A DNA stretch of 64,000 nt. It comes from Beta vulgaris subsp. vulgaris (lineage: Eukaryota > Streptophyta > Magnoliopsida > Caryophyllales > Amaranthaceae). Below the pieces are notes generated by a model. It made no database searches, was not told the DNA's origin, and saw nothing but the letters and a program-made list of their open reading frames with translations. The stretch is from positions 22,977,268-23,041,267 of the forward strand of contig NC_079210.1 of the NCBI RefSeq assembly GCF_026745355.1. Reading direction: 5' to 3'. The position numbers and the translations under genes were made by a program. The stretch's first letter is position 1, and every line of letters begins with the position of its first letter. Below, piece by piece: positions 31,463 to 42,803 of this stretch.

Positions 31463-34127
31463 TGTAATATCCCAAAAATTTAAACTTGCCTAAATTAAAT
31501 AATAATAATTAGTGGTCAAAATTTTCCTTTAATCATAAGTTATTATTGAAATTTTGTTATACTATACCCAAGTAATGATAGTTAATTCGTTAAATAAATA
31601 TATGTTGCAAATAATAAAGTTTTGTTAGATTAAACAATAACAATAAATTAAAGTAAGGAAACAAAGTAATAAACAAATTGGTTACTATACAAATTAGTAG
31701 TATTAAGAATAAAAAGGAAAACAAAAATAGAAAAGAAAAAGAAAAAGAAAAAAAAAAAAAAAAAAAAGAAAGGGAAAATCAAAAGAAAACAGAAAAATAC
31801 TGTTTCATTACATTTCAACCCATCCCCATTTTCCTTCCCAAACAACCCGACAATGGATTTTGACCCAGGACAGATTTTTTTCACATAAACAAACTCAATT
31901 GCAATTAGAAACTTCAATTCAATTCAAACCCACCTAAAAATCTGATTTTATAATCAAACCCACCCAAATTTCAGTTTTTCTTCATCAAATCAACCCATCA
32001 AATTCATGAAATTTATCCCCCAACTATGCCTATAAATACCCATTACTTCCTCCCTCAATTCACCACCACAACCACTCCAACCATCGCCGGAAAAAGCCAC
32101 CAAAAACCACACACAAAGACCCTGTTTTTCGCAACCTACAGTCTCTCCTCTGCTTTTATTTCTTCCGGCCACCACCACCCACACACCACCGAAGCCTCTT
32201 CCGCGCCTCCTGTGCGCCACCATAGCACCACCTCACCACCTCACCGCCATCTTCTCTCTCCTCTCGCATACACTCTCTCTCTCGCTCGCCCTTCCTCTTC
32301 TTCTCTCTGTCGCGCCTCACCTTTTGTTTCTCGTCGCAGCTGCTGCTGCACCGGACCACCGTGGTCGACCAACTCCGACGAACCACCGTCGTGCTGCCTC
32401 ACGGTCGGAGTCCCACCCCACTGCTAGCCCATCTCGAGCTCCCTCCTCTGCTCTCCTTTTGTGTCTGCTCAAGAGGTATGAAATATATACCTCTTCATAC
32501 TTCCAAGTTTTTTTAGTGAGTTGATATTAATCTAGGCCCAAGTATTTAAATAGAACTCTAATTGGGCTCCAATTTGAATTTTCTTATTATATATTTTTAC
32601 CTTATTAATTCATGCCCTTAATTCATTAGCTAAATGTTTCTTTTAAGAAAAAGAAACCCAATATATCATGTCTTGTAATAATAATTGTCAACTTATTCCT
32701 GTAATATGAAAATAATGAATGAACATTAGTAATTTACGATTTGCTAGGTTACGATAGTTGAAATTGTTTTATTAACTTGTTAGAGATAATTTACGTATTA
32801 AATTTGAACAAGGTACTTAATGGTATAACATATGACACGTTAAATTATAAATCTATTAATTAAAGTAACGTAAGCTTAAATAATAAATATAAGTAATCAC
32901 CAACGATCTTCGATAATAAAAAGTATTAATAATAACTAAAGGCCAGTTGTTAAAATAAATCGAATATTTATATTTTGTTGCGTCATTTCATGATTAGATT
33001 AAACGGAAAGGATATTACAGCCTCCCCCGGCTTTCAAGTTATTACGCAGGAACCGAGGTAACATCTATTGCTAACACCCACGATCCCCTTCGAAATGTGT
33101 TTATGAAATGATGTTTATAATTATGTTAAGGATTTTGCTATGTGATTCTTATATGGATTGTGGGATTATATTGTTTTCGAATGAGTTTCGTAAATGATGA
33201 TTTTATGAGTTATTGATGCTCAAGTGTGATTCATGAAAGATCTATGGCTTATGCCGATGAATGCTAAACGAACGAAACATGATAAATAAAAGTGAAAGAG
33301 GTTCTGGCAGTATAATGTTACGCTTATCTACTTTATGGTCGTGCACGTACCTTCGCACCCGCCGTACACCCGAAAAGGGAGCTGGGCTCCTTGAGGGTAC
33401 CGCATGCTATTTTGGTGCGAGCGGTGTATCCAAAAAGGGAGCGGGGCTCCTTGAGGATCATCGCATGGTGGTGTATCCAAAAAGGGAGCTGGGCTCCTTG
33501 AGGATCATCACATGGTGGTGTACCCAAAAAGGGAGCTGGGCTCCTTGAGGGTCATCACATGTCTATACTCGCCAGTTACCAAGCTAAAAGATGAAAAGAA
33601 TAATGGGAACTTATGAAGTATCACGATGCTATTTATAATTGTTTACTTTGCTATTATTTCATTACGAATTTGAGATATGTTTTACTATATTCTCTTCTCC
33701 CTGTTTGCAAATAAAATGAATTGAAATGAATTTACGTTGTTAGGGTAGTATGTTACTGAGCTTTGGCTCACGATGTTGCTTTTGGTTTTAGGTACTAATG
33801 AAGATGACGGGATGGCGTAGAAGTGAGGATGGCCAACTACTTTACATTATGAAAACTATATTGGTTATGTAATCTAAATCTATGATCACTAGAACAGAAC
33901 TTAGTTTAACTATAACTATGTAATCATCTATGCTTAGCTATTTATATTAATATAATTAAGATGCTTATTTTAATAACTATAATATGTTTAGCGTCATATA
34001 TGAACGAATGTTTGCCTTGTATTTTCTCGAACGGAAAATACGGCAGTAGCGCAGCGACCATCTAAGTTCCGCTGCTAACATTGGATTAATTAACTTAAAA
34101 ATAATGTTTAGAGGTCGGGGCGTTACA
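31463..34127 (+). repeat. Solo LTR of a Tekay-like chromovirus
   Basis: A 2,665-bp LTR starts TGTAATATCCC and ends GGGGCGTTACA, flanked by a perfect 5-bp duplication GTAGG (31458-31462 and 34128-34132). There is no internal region, so it arose by recombination between the two LTRs of one element. It shows CTATAAATACC near 32030 as core promoter, a CT-rich/GC-rich segment (32040-32460) and the CCTCCCCC patch at 33022 also found in the LTR at 62.5 kb. Open frames in the CT-rich part are compositional. About 32520-33000 is AT-rich and non-coding. Confidence 0.9.
33365..33560 (+). repeat. 47-bp tandem repeat inside the solo LTR
   Basis: Four units carry AAAAAGGGAGCTGGGCTCC, starting near 33370, 33430, 33477 and 33524. 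The last three are spaced exactly 47 bases; the first is 60 away because of an insertion. Each unit contains a small hairpin (GGGAGC-TGG-GCTCC). The open frame here comes from the repeat. Confidence 0.9.
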
Positions 34128-34132
34128 GTAGG

Positions 34133-37100
34133 TCAAAGTGGTGTGAATTCCATAGGGATTACAGTCACATCACAAATGACTGTAAAGATTTAAAAGATGA
34201 CATTGAAGACTTGGTGCGAAGAGGCTACTTCAAGAAGTACCAAGCAAGAACAGATCGGAAATCCCCATCTAGAGAGGACGAAGACGACGGCAGAAAATCA
34301 GTGAAAGAGCGGATCACTAAGATTCACATTATCTTAGGAGGACCAGCACACGGGGGAGCATACATGATGCCAAGGCAAGCCTGAAAGAGGTTAGGCACCA
34401 AGTAAACTACAACAATATCGGACAGTGGCCAACACCTCCAAGCATGTCGTCGGTGGCATTCACGTCAGAGGACGCCAAGGGAATCATTTAACCTCATGAT
34501 AATCCCTTGGTAGTATCTCTGTAGATATCAACCGCGATGGTTCACCGCATCCTGGTAGATGGCGGCAGCTCCGCCAACATCATGTACATGGACACATTTG
34601 AGAAAATGGGTCTGTAGATATAATGTATGAAATTGGTATCGTATCCTGTGATCGGATTTACTAGGGCATCTGTTGTCCCAGAGGGAACCATTAAGCTACC
34701 AGTTTAGATCGAAGAGGGATCTTAGTCTAGGGACCTGATGGTAGAGTTTCTAGTAGTCGACGTGCCGACTGCATACAACGCCATCACTGGGCGACCATTA
34801 ATCCACGACGCATAAGCGGTGGTGTCCACTTACCATTTGACGATGATTTATATGTCAAACAAGGGGAAACCGGAGAAAATAAAGGGGAATCAAGAGTTAG
34901 TCAGGGCCTGTTACCTGGCGGCTCTAAACAATTCCAATCATAAACGACTGGCAGAGACACCGCCATCAGAGAGAAAAAAGCGCCGGATTGAGAATAAAGC
35001 TAAGAAGGATCAATCAACGGAGAACTTGGAGGGAAGGACGGCAGACCTGCCAAGACCTAGCGCAGAGGGTGAGACAGAAGAGATCAGCTTGGAGCTGAAT
35101 AGGCAAGAGAGAATGGTAAAGATTGAGACCGATCTGGACGATGACGTCAAGGTCAACTTGATAAGCCTCGTACGCAATCACGCTGACGTCTTTGCCTTCT
35201 CCGCAGATGAGATATCAGAATTGACCCGACATTCATAGTCCACCAGCTGAACGTCAATGAGGACGTAAGGCCGGTAAAACAAACAAAAAGAAACTTTTCT
35301 TCGAAAAAGAATGCTGCCATCACGGAAGAGGTTGATAAACTACTGGCGGATGTGACTACCCGAAATGGCTGGTGAAGGTGGTGATGGTCAAGAAGGCCAA
35401 TAGGTCATGGCATGTGGACTCCATAAGCGGCCACGCCTTGCTTAGCTTTGTGGACGCTTTCTTTGGTTATCACCAGAATTTGACATTGGAGAAAGCCAAA
35501 TTTCGACTCTCATACCATCCAGGTGCTCACAAACCAGCCCTTGGAGAAAGCTTTACACAAACTAGACACGATCGCAGGTTGCTCAAATGGGAAATAGAGC
35601 TGTCAGAATTTGACATTGAGTACCGACCTCGCACGACCATCAAGGCCCAAGCATTGGCGGGCTTTATTGTCAAAACAACGTATGAAGACGCATCTGAACC
35701 TGCCGGTACTTGGCAAATAGCAGTGGACGGCTCTGGCGGCCAAACAGGGGCTGGGGCTGGGGTAGTAATGACGTCTCCAGAGGGGAAAACTTTTGAGTAC
35801 GTCGTTCGTTTTGGCTTCAAAGCTTCAAACAACGAGGCAGAATACGAAGCAGCCTTGACCGGTATAAGTTTGAATATAGCGGCAGGTGCCAGAAAAATAG
35901 TCATGATAACGGACTCCCAGCTAGTATCAAGTCAAATAGAAGGCATGTATGAAGCCAGATAACCCGTCATTCAAAAGTACCTAGGTCGGTCAAGAGCATG
36001 ACAGCGGGATTGAAGAGCTATGAAGTGAAACTGGTACCGAGGACAGAGAACATGGCGGCCGAAGCCTGTCCAAGCTGGCTAGCTCCAGTACCAGCAACAG
36101 GAAGCGAAGCGTGATGGTCGAAATATTGCCATAAAGAAGTATTGAAGGTGCCCCACTAACGGTAAACATAATCAGTCAGGAAAGAGAATGGTAAGAGATA
36201 TAAGGGCCTATAAACTGACGGGTACTTTATCGGAGGACAAGATGACGGCAAAGAAGCTTCGCAGGGAGTCCATGTGGTATTACATCTTCCAAGGGAAGCT
36301 ATACAAAAAGGGTTTCTATCTTTCCCTCCTAAGATGCGTAACAGCCCTGGAGGCCACGAAGATTATCGAAGAGATACATGAGGGAGTGTGCGGAACCATA
36401 TCGGCAGAAAAACCTTGGCACTAAAGGAACTCAGAGCAGGATTCTAGTTTCCCATAATGCTTGCATATGCACAGGCCTGCCTGAAAAAGTGCGACAAATG
36501 CCAAAGGTTTGCCCCACTGAATCACCAGCTGGCAAAAGATCTACAACCGATCCTTAACCCATAACCTTTTGCCAAGTAGGGGATGAACATTATAGGGCCA
36601 TTCACACCGGCATCTAGGGGAAGGAAATTTCTGATTGTGGGTATTGATCACTTCACAAAATGGATTGAGGCAGAACCGACTGCGAAAATAACGACCAACC
36701 AGGTAAAGAAGTTCATCTAGCAGAATTTGATCACGCGATTTGGGATTCCCATAGAATTGTCATGGATCATGGCGTCCATTTTGATTGCAGCCCCATCAAA
36801 AGTTTCTTGACCCCTTACGGTATCAAGTTTGCATACTCGTCAGCGTGCCACCCGCAAAGTAATGGCCAGGTAGAGGATGCCAACAAGCAGGTCCTAAACA
36901 CGCTGAAAAAGAAGCTGCATGATTTGAAAGGTGCTTAGGCAGATATGGTTACAGCAGTAGTATGGTCAAGCAGGACCACTGAGAAGGAAGCTACCGCAGA
37001 AACGCCTTTCAGGTTGGCATTCGGGGAAAAATCAGTATTGTCGGCCGAACTCGGGTTACCCAACTGACGAATTTCGAACTACGGCCCTGAGCTGAACGAC

Positions 37101-37480
37101 AAGTTGCACAGAGAAGATCTTGACCTCCTACCATAGGTGAGGCTCGCTGCAGAGCTCACGTCCACAGCGTACAAAGACAGGATTAGCAGAGCTTACAACA
37201 AGCGGGTACAAAGCCGGTCGATAGAGAAGGGAGATCTGGTACTCTGACGGATGACGGCTACCGGCAAAGCACATGCAAACGATAATCTCACAACCAACTG
37301 GGAAGGGCCTTACTTATTGAATGAGGAAATCATCCCAGTAGCATATGTTGGACATTATAGGGCCATACCGGTTGGAGGATATGTCGGGCAAGTTGCTAAA
37401 AAACAGCTGGAACGCCAGCTTCTTAAAGAAATACCACATCTAGAAGTTATATGAACTAACTAGTTAGCAATAAGGCATTG
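34133..37480 (+). pseudogene. Tat gag-pol remnants
   Basis: In order: gag C-terminus with a CX2H-type knuckle (KWCEFHRDYSHITNDC, 34138-34185); protease with DGGSSANIMYMD (about 34558-34593); RT N-terminus with a VIHQLNV-like and RPVKQ region (34820-35340); a short RT piece with FVDAFFGYHQ (about 35450), where most of the palm is missing; RNase H of the Tat extra type at 35560-35960 (AVDGSGGQTGAGAG, SNNEAEYEAAL, ITDSQLVSSQIEG); an integrase zinc finger (CLKKCDKCQRFAPL, 36478) and core (NIIGPF, VGIDHFTKWIEAEP, then GIPIELSWI and SNGQVEDANKQV); and an integrase tail to about 37480. Many stops and at least two internal deletions make it non-functional. Confidence 0.8.
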
Positions 37481-38150
37481 TTGCCAGTAGGTTTTAATTA
37501 TTCGCCAATTGGCCATTTTTGCCAGTAGATGCATTATCTAATTGTTTTAGGCAATAATTTCGGATACATCGAGAAGAGCCGTTTTATTTAATAAAATGAG
37601 CATCTTCTACAAATTACTGTGTCAATAAGTTCAATAACGATCCACGACCCCCGCGGATCTGCCGTTAACTGAAACGTTCCTTAACATAAGGGCCTTGGCG
37701 GTCAATGGCCTACTGGGATCTGCTCTCCAAGGATAATCTTCTACAGAAAAATAAGTTCCTTGACGGTTAACGACCTAAGCGGATCTGCTATCAGGAGCAA
37801 CTTAACATGGCGAGTAATTAACCGGTCAATGACCTTAGTGGATCTGCCGGTTTAATTCACAACGCAAGGAAATACTTAGCCATGTATGTGAAACAAGTAT
37901 GTAACCGGTCAATGACCCACACCGACGTGTCGAACTTAAAAATGTACTTTAACTATCGCTAAATATAAACAAGAAGTAAAGCAATATATATATAGACAGC
38001 AAAAATCAAGCCGACACCAGAGTTTGGCAAAAAAGTGATATTTTCATTAAGAAGTTGAGTAATTACAACCCTAAACTACCTACTTGCAAAAATTAAGCTA
38101 AAACGGCCTGCCACAAACGGCAAGACCGCAAAGAAAGAAAAGAAGAAAGC

Positions 38151-40287
38151 CTAAGCAGCATCAGTAAAGGGGACAACCTCAGTAGCAGTGGAGGCAGGAA
38201 TGACTTCATTATGATCAAGAGCTTGATCCGATATGACGACGTTATTTTGGTCATCTGCAACAAGGTTGTCGGCATCTTCCCTGAATTCCCCAGCCTTGTC
38301 TTTCGACTCGACACGGGGATCATCGTTGGTAATATCGGCCTCCGTTACTCAAAAATCAAATTGTTCTTCCTCCACCGCGAGCTCAAAGAGCCGCCGGCTG
38401 TGGGCCTCCTCCATCTTCTCCCACCCCATGCCAGGGAGGGCATGCCGGGCACAATGCATGGCGGCCGACCACCCTCCGTTGTATCGATTGGCAAGGCGGT
38501 GGACGAAGTCCATGGACCGACGGTACTCCGCCACCACTTCTTTTTCACGGGCCTTGGCATCTTTAAGTATCTGCAGCTCTTTGTCCTTGTTCGCCAAGAC
38601 CTGCGTGTGTGCATCTTTGGTCGATGTCAGATCGGCTTCTGCTTTCTTCTCCTCCTCCTTCGCGGTCTTCAGGTCGGCCTGGGTGGAGGTTAGCTCCACC
38701 TCCTTGACGGCCACTTTACCCTTTGGAGCCTTATGACTCTTCGACTCCTAGTAATATGAAGATTGGAAATGGCCGATTAAAAATAAAATAGACAAAGTTA
38801 TTTTTCAATAAATCAAACAGCCGATATAACACATGTAAACGAAAGAAGAAGTAAACTTACCACAGCCAGATTATGCGCATGTACGGCAACAATAGCCTAA
38901 ACTTTGTCCACGGGCATGTCGTACTTCAGTGGCATACCTTTCAAGATCCAGTAGCCCAGGTTATCACCCTCCAAGGGACGATTCAGTAATAGCGACTCAT
39001 CATCTTTTTTGGCATAAGGAAGCCGAGTGAGTAGAACCGATATCCTCTTTTTTCCCTTAAGGGCCGGTATAGTAGTCGCCTCAAAAAGTCGTAGACTTCT
39101 CCCGACCGGATAGCCCTCGATCAGGGATGTACTCCATCCTTGGGAGAAGTTTAGTCCGCTGACGCCACAAGGGGAATTCAGTGGACGCTCTCACTCAAAA
39201 GAATCTTTCATGCCAATGCTTTAGAGAGGTAGGCTTCGAATAAACCGTCAACTTACTTCCCTTATTGTATAGGGACATCCAGCCACCCCGGCCTTGGTCC
39301 TTGCCAGCATGGGATCTCTTACTCTTCCCACCCCCTTACCGTTCACAGAGCCATCTTCTTTGATCCAAATCAGCTTACGAAATAGGTTAATGGTTTCCGG
39401 GAACCCTTTATACCAGATAACCCAGGCATATGCTATCAAGTTGCGCCATCCTAACGACGTCAACTAAGAAACACAGATACTCCAGGCCTGAAAGACTTTA
39501 ACGATAAAGGGGTCCAAGGGAAATCGGAATCCGAAGTCTAGCATATGCACATAGATTGCGATATGGGTTGAAGGACAATTTGTTATTCGGCTCCCAGCGG
39601 CTGGTAATACTAGTTCGTATCCGTCTGGGAAGGCAAAGTATATCGACCCCTTGGTGAGAAACCTATTCTCCATGCAGATCTCGATCCAATCAGAGTTGGA
39701 CTGTACAGAGGCCGCACTACCAACCTCATTAGGCGGCATGTACAGGTCAGCCAAAACGTCCTCGCCATCCTCCTCTAGGATGATATCAGGAGGGTCTTCG
39801 TCCTCACCGGCCTCTAAAGTAGTCGACTCCCCATCAGACATAAGGGATCGTAGCATACTATCAACCTCGTTAGAATCTACGGACGACACCTCTTCTTCAA
39901 TCCTTGACGGCCTTGCAACGGCCTCACCCTCTTCTACCGCCCCTATTGGCCTAAACGATGATGGTTCACCCGAGGGGGAATAGTATTGGGGAGCGTTCGA
40001 CAAGCCCTACCATGGTCCCATACTGGCCATAAACCGGCACCCGTACGACATTTCTAAGCACCGTTATAACAGTACGAGGGGAGGCATGCAGTGCCGGCTC
40101 ATCATTAATTCTACAAGGAAGTGCTACAGTCGTTATGGCTTTTAGTCCTAAGTTCTCTAGCATGGTCCATTACCGGTGAGTTAGCGGAAACTACATGACT
40201 TGAGGAAGTACTATCAAAATTAAAGTCACTATCATTTATTAAGGAGGGGCTCTCAGAGTTATTTTGGGAATCAGAATTTGAAGACAT
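38151..40287 (-). pseudogene. Antisense gene of the Tat element (Transposase_28-type, with intron)
   Basis: This gene runs opposite to gag-pol, between integrase and the 3' LTR. It starts at ATG 40287 (MSSNSDSQNNSES, Ser/Asn-rich), passes two early frame breaks, then is open at 40003-39467 and, after one TAG at 39464-39466, to 39248. The core (FLTKGSIYFAFPDGYEL ... HMLDFGFRFPLDPFIVKVF ... FRKLIWIKEDGS) resembles the Pfam family Transposase_28, annotated as a putative gypsy-type transposon protein. A GT-AG intron at 38860-38748 leads to a second exon encoding a long coiled coil (VKEVELTSTQADLKTAKEEE ...) and a conserved segment NRYNGGWSAAMHCA. After a TGA at about 38349 the same frame continues acidic to a final TAG at 38151. 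Extra antisense ORFs are known from Tat/Retand elements; their role is unknown. Confidence 0.75.
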
Positions 40288-40513
40288 CTTTATAATTTAG
40301 AACAGTATGAAAGACGAAAAGATTTTTGTGAAAACCTAGAAGCAAGGAGTTGAAGGAAATTTGAGTTGGAGACCAACGCTTGTGAAAGCCGGCAGGGAAG
40401 TTGTAAGACTATTTGCGAGCAAGAAGAGAGCAGTGTAGAGAGAGAAAGGTCGTTAGGAGAATAAGAGCAAATGGAGCGCAAGGTAAAAGTGAGCAGCGGA
40501 GGCCACCCGAAAC

Positions 40514-40524
40514 CTATTTATAGA
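40514..40524 (-). promoter_or_regulatory. TATA box for the antisense gene
   Basis: TCTATAAATAG on the minus strand lies 227 bases upstream of the antisense start ATG, with AG-rich leader sequence between. It indicates the antisense gene has its own promoter, separate from the LTR. Confidence 0.6.
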
Positions 40525-40529
40525 GAAAT

Positions 40530-41218
40530 TTACGATTTGGATTAGGTGACTCTTTATCTTCCCGTCTTTGATCATGCCACGTGGTGTTAGGTACGGAAAC
40601 AGCTGTGGAGCAGTTGCTCATAAATTTCTTACACTATTCGCGCAAACCAAGGCGATAATTGATATTCCTGCGCAAATCCCCAGTGGATATATCCATGATG
40701 GTTTACCATTCACTAAGCAAAATACGCCTGTGCCAGGTCTGCCGGCTTGGAGGCTAGTTATATGGGGGCTGACTAACTTCCATATCGGTCCTCATGTACC
40801 GCTAAGGATCGTCATGGTCAATGTATTTGCTAAAGAACTGTTGAAACGTCATACCGATTTTATCAGGCTACCTTGGTGGTACTCCTAACCTGTACTATTC
40901 TCATATGGGCCTAAAGATAAGTATTGAAAGAGGATTGAATTATATCCAACTAATAGGAGCAGAATCCTATCTTAGCAAGGACAAGGCCGGCTTCTACAAA
41001 TACCCCCTTGATATGAGTCATAAGGTACGTTCACATATATTAATATACTCTACTTGAGATATACCGGTTACTACCCATTATCGACTTAGGCATCGGAGGG
41101 TCGTTCCTCAGATCAACCCTCGAGGTTAGTTTACGTGCTCTGTTTTGCTAGATATCAAACCGGCTTACACCTAGAAGGATACCGGTTCACTCCCTAACAT
41201 TTATTCTATACCGGAACA
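40530..41218 (+). repeat. Probable 3' LTR of the Tat element
   Basis: Non-coding sequence after the antisense promoter has the features of Tat LTRs: a GGCTTCTACAAATACCCC promoter-like patch (about 40990), GGCATCGGAGGGTCGTTCC (about 41091) and ACCGGTTAC/ACCGGTTCAC repeats, ending CCGGAACA near 41218. The left edge is not visible and no second LTR is available for comparison. An open frame at 40568-40888 is not gene-like. Confidence 0.5.
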
Positions 41219-42376
41219 CTTGAATTTTAAGCTGGTACAAGATTATAGTCATTGGAAATCATGGGTTTTAGTAATATGTTGTAAACTGAGATAGTGCTGT
41301 AGTGGGTTCAAAGTGTTTCTTAATTTATTTTTAAATATGTACTTCCTATTGCTTTATGGTGCGGATGCAATTCTTTGAATGAGATTTGATTAAATGATTG
41401 GATTATGGGGCAATAAAGTTTTTTTTTTTTAATATTTTCCGATTTTGTTTATGTGCTGCCAACTGAAAGTTGAATACATTATGTGCAAATATGTTCCTGG
41501 AATTATTTTTTATTTCTCATTTTCATTTTGCAACTGATGGTCATTAATGTTGAAGTTTACATTTTCTCTTGTTTACAAGTTGCCTCTTTACTTCAAAGTA
41601 AACGCTTTCACATTTGTTAGAAATCATTTGAAGCAATATATAATCTGCATTGAATGCTCGACAAAAATCTTGCAATTCCATGCTTGGAGACAAGCATATT
41701 ATACTCCCTCTTCCGCTCTTCCTAATGTAATAAGGGTTGACACACTTTTTATGAAGCCATGTGGAGAGGAGATAGTAAAGGATATAAAGAGAAATCCATG
41801 TGATAGGCGAGAGATTAAGTAGAGTTTAGCCAAATTTAGTATTATTGCACTTAATATTGAATTTCATAAATGAGAACGTTGCCATAAAATTCAGACGTAG
41901 AAATTATATCACTTGAGAGAGGCGTCACTCATTTTATTAGTGGTTAGAGACTGACAGATAAACAGTTGCAGTTTAAAATTTTGCGTAGGTTCATTTTTTA
42001 TTTCCTAAAACCTTAGTGAAGTTCAAAATTTATGATGGTTGTTTATCTTTCCTAGAACCCTAGTGAAGTTCAAAATTTATGATGGCAGGGTTGCTTTGTT
42101 TTACGATTGAGTGAGCACAAAATATTTATATATGTATGATTTCACTTGTGAATAACTTGATGAAAACTTAGATATTCTATCTAAACAGAAAATTTGCACA
42201 TAAAAGTGTCTAAGAGAAGCCTTTCTTTGGTTATGGTTATAGATGGAGAGACAAGGGGGAAATAGAGAAAATTTTCCATTGAACTAGCACACCCACTCTC
42301 ATACACGTAATGTCACAAAGACGAGGAGCCGGGGAGGGTGGTGATAAGGTCGAGGTTTTTCTTACCTCAGTTCCTC
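41219..42376. other. Unassigned AT-rich region
   Basis: About 1.15 kb between the Tat and copia elements with no convincing gene. Base composition (T-rich runs, no long frames) resembles plant introns or spacer. A CTCCCTCTTCCGCTC motif near 41705 recalls a Stowaway end, but no partner end was found. A short tandem repeat lies at 42001-42085. Confidence 0.4.
42001..42085. repeat. 47-bp tandem duplication
   Basis: TTTCCTAAAACCTTAGTGAA at 42001 recurs at 42048 as TTTCCTAGAACCCTAGTGAA. Both run on identically through GTTCAAAATTTATGATGG, giving nearly two 47-bp units. Confidence 0.85.
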
Positions 42377-42621
42377 TGTTGGTATATCATAGTTTTATAC
42401 TATTTCAACTTTTAAAAGTTAGTTATGTTAGTTATGTAACTTCTTGTATAAGATACAATATTTTGGTTTGTTAGAGTTAATTAGGAGGTTGTTTTGTATA
42501 AATAACAAACCAATGATGTAATATCATTCATTCAGTAGATTCAAACACTTCTTCTCTCTTCCTTTCTATCTTTCTCTCTATATTTCTCTCAATTAAGAGT
42601 TCTTAATCCTGAACTCTAACA
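42377..42621 (+). repeat. Short 5' LTR of a second copia element
   Basis: A 245-bp LTR from TGTTGGTATATC to ACTCTAACA, with a TTGTATAAATAAC promoter near 42494. It is followed immediately by the primer-binding site TGGTATCCGAGC (42622-42633), which differs from the usual TGGTATCAGAGC at one base. No 3' copy was found. Confidence 0.8.
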
Positions 42622-42803
42622 TGGTATCCGAGCTGATCATATGATCCTACATTATTTTGTTTTTCCTGTCTTTCTATCATTGATAAGTAGATCAATTCTT
42701 CTTACAAGAAAAAAAATCCGCAAAGAAATTCCAGATTATTTCTTATAATTTGATCCATCTTTTCAGTTTCTTCAAATCATAGTTTCACTCATCCAAAAAT
42801 TGA

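Larger units (their letters stand above)
34133..41218 (+). mobile_element. Tat-lineage Ty3/gypsy element (5' truncated)
   Basis: The element starts inside gag at the solo-LTR target site and runs through protease, RT remnants, an archaeal-like RNase H typical of the Tat/Ogre lineage, integrase, a spacer, an antisense gene and a probable 3' LTR. There is no 5' LTR or primer site. GC content of its coding part is higher than that of its neighbours. Spacer 37455-38150 has repeated GGTCAATGACC/GGATCTGC words and no gene. Confidence 0.8.

Noticed and set aside
32026..32524. Ser/Pro/His-rich frames as a host gene
   Set aside because: They fall in the CT-rich leader part of the solo LTR just after its TATA box; the matching part of the LTR at 61.3-61.7 kb shows similar spurious frames.
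33365..33560. CRISPR-like array
   Set aside because: The units are contiguous 47-bp tandem copies without variable spacers, and this is a eukaryotic LTR.
38211..38736. Plus-strand frames rich in Ser/Leu
   Set aside because: They are shadows of the minus-strand coiled-coil exon of the antisense gene.
40568..40888. 106-codon plus-strand frame
   Set aside because: It lies in the probable Tat LTR, begins between promoter-like features and has no recognisable domain.
41547..41822. 91-codon frame as a gene
   Set aside because: No domain, no splice or promoter context, and intron-like base composition.
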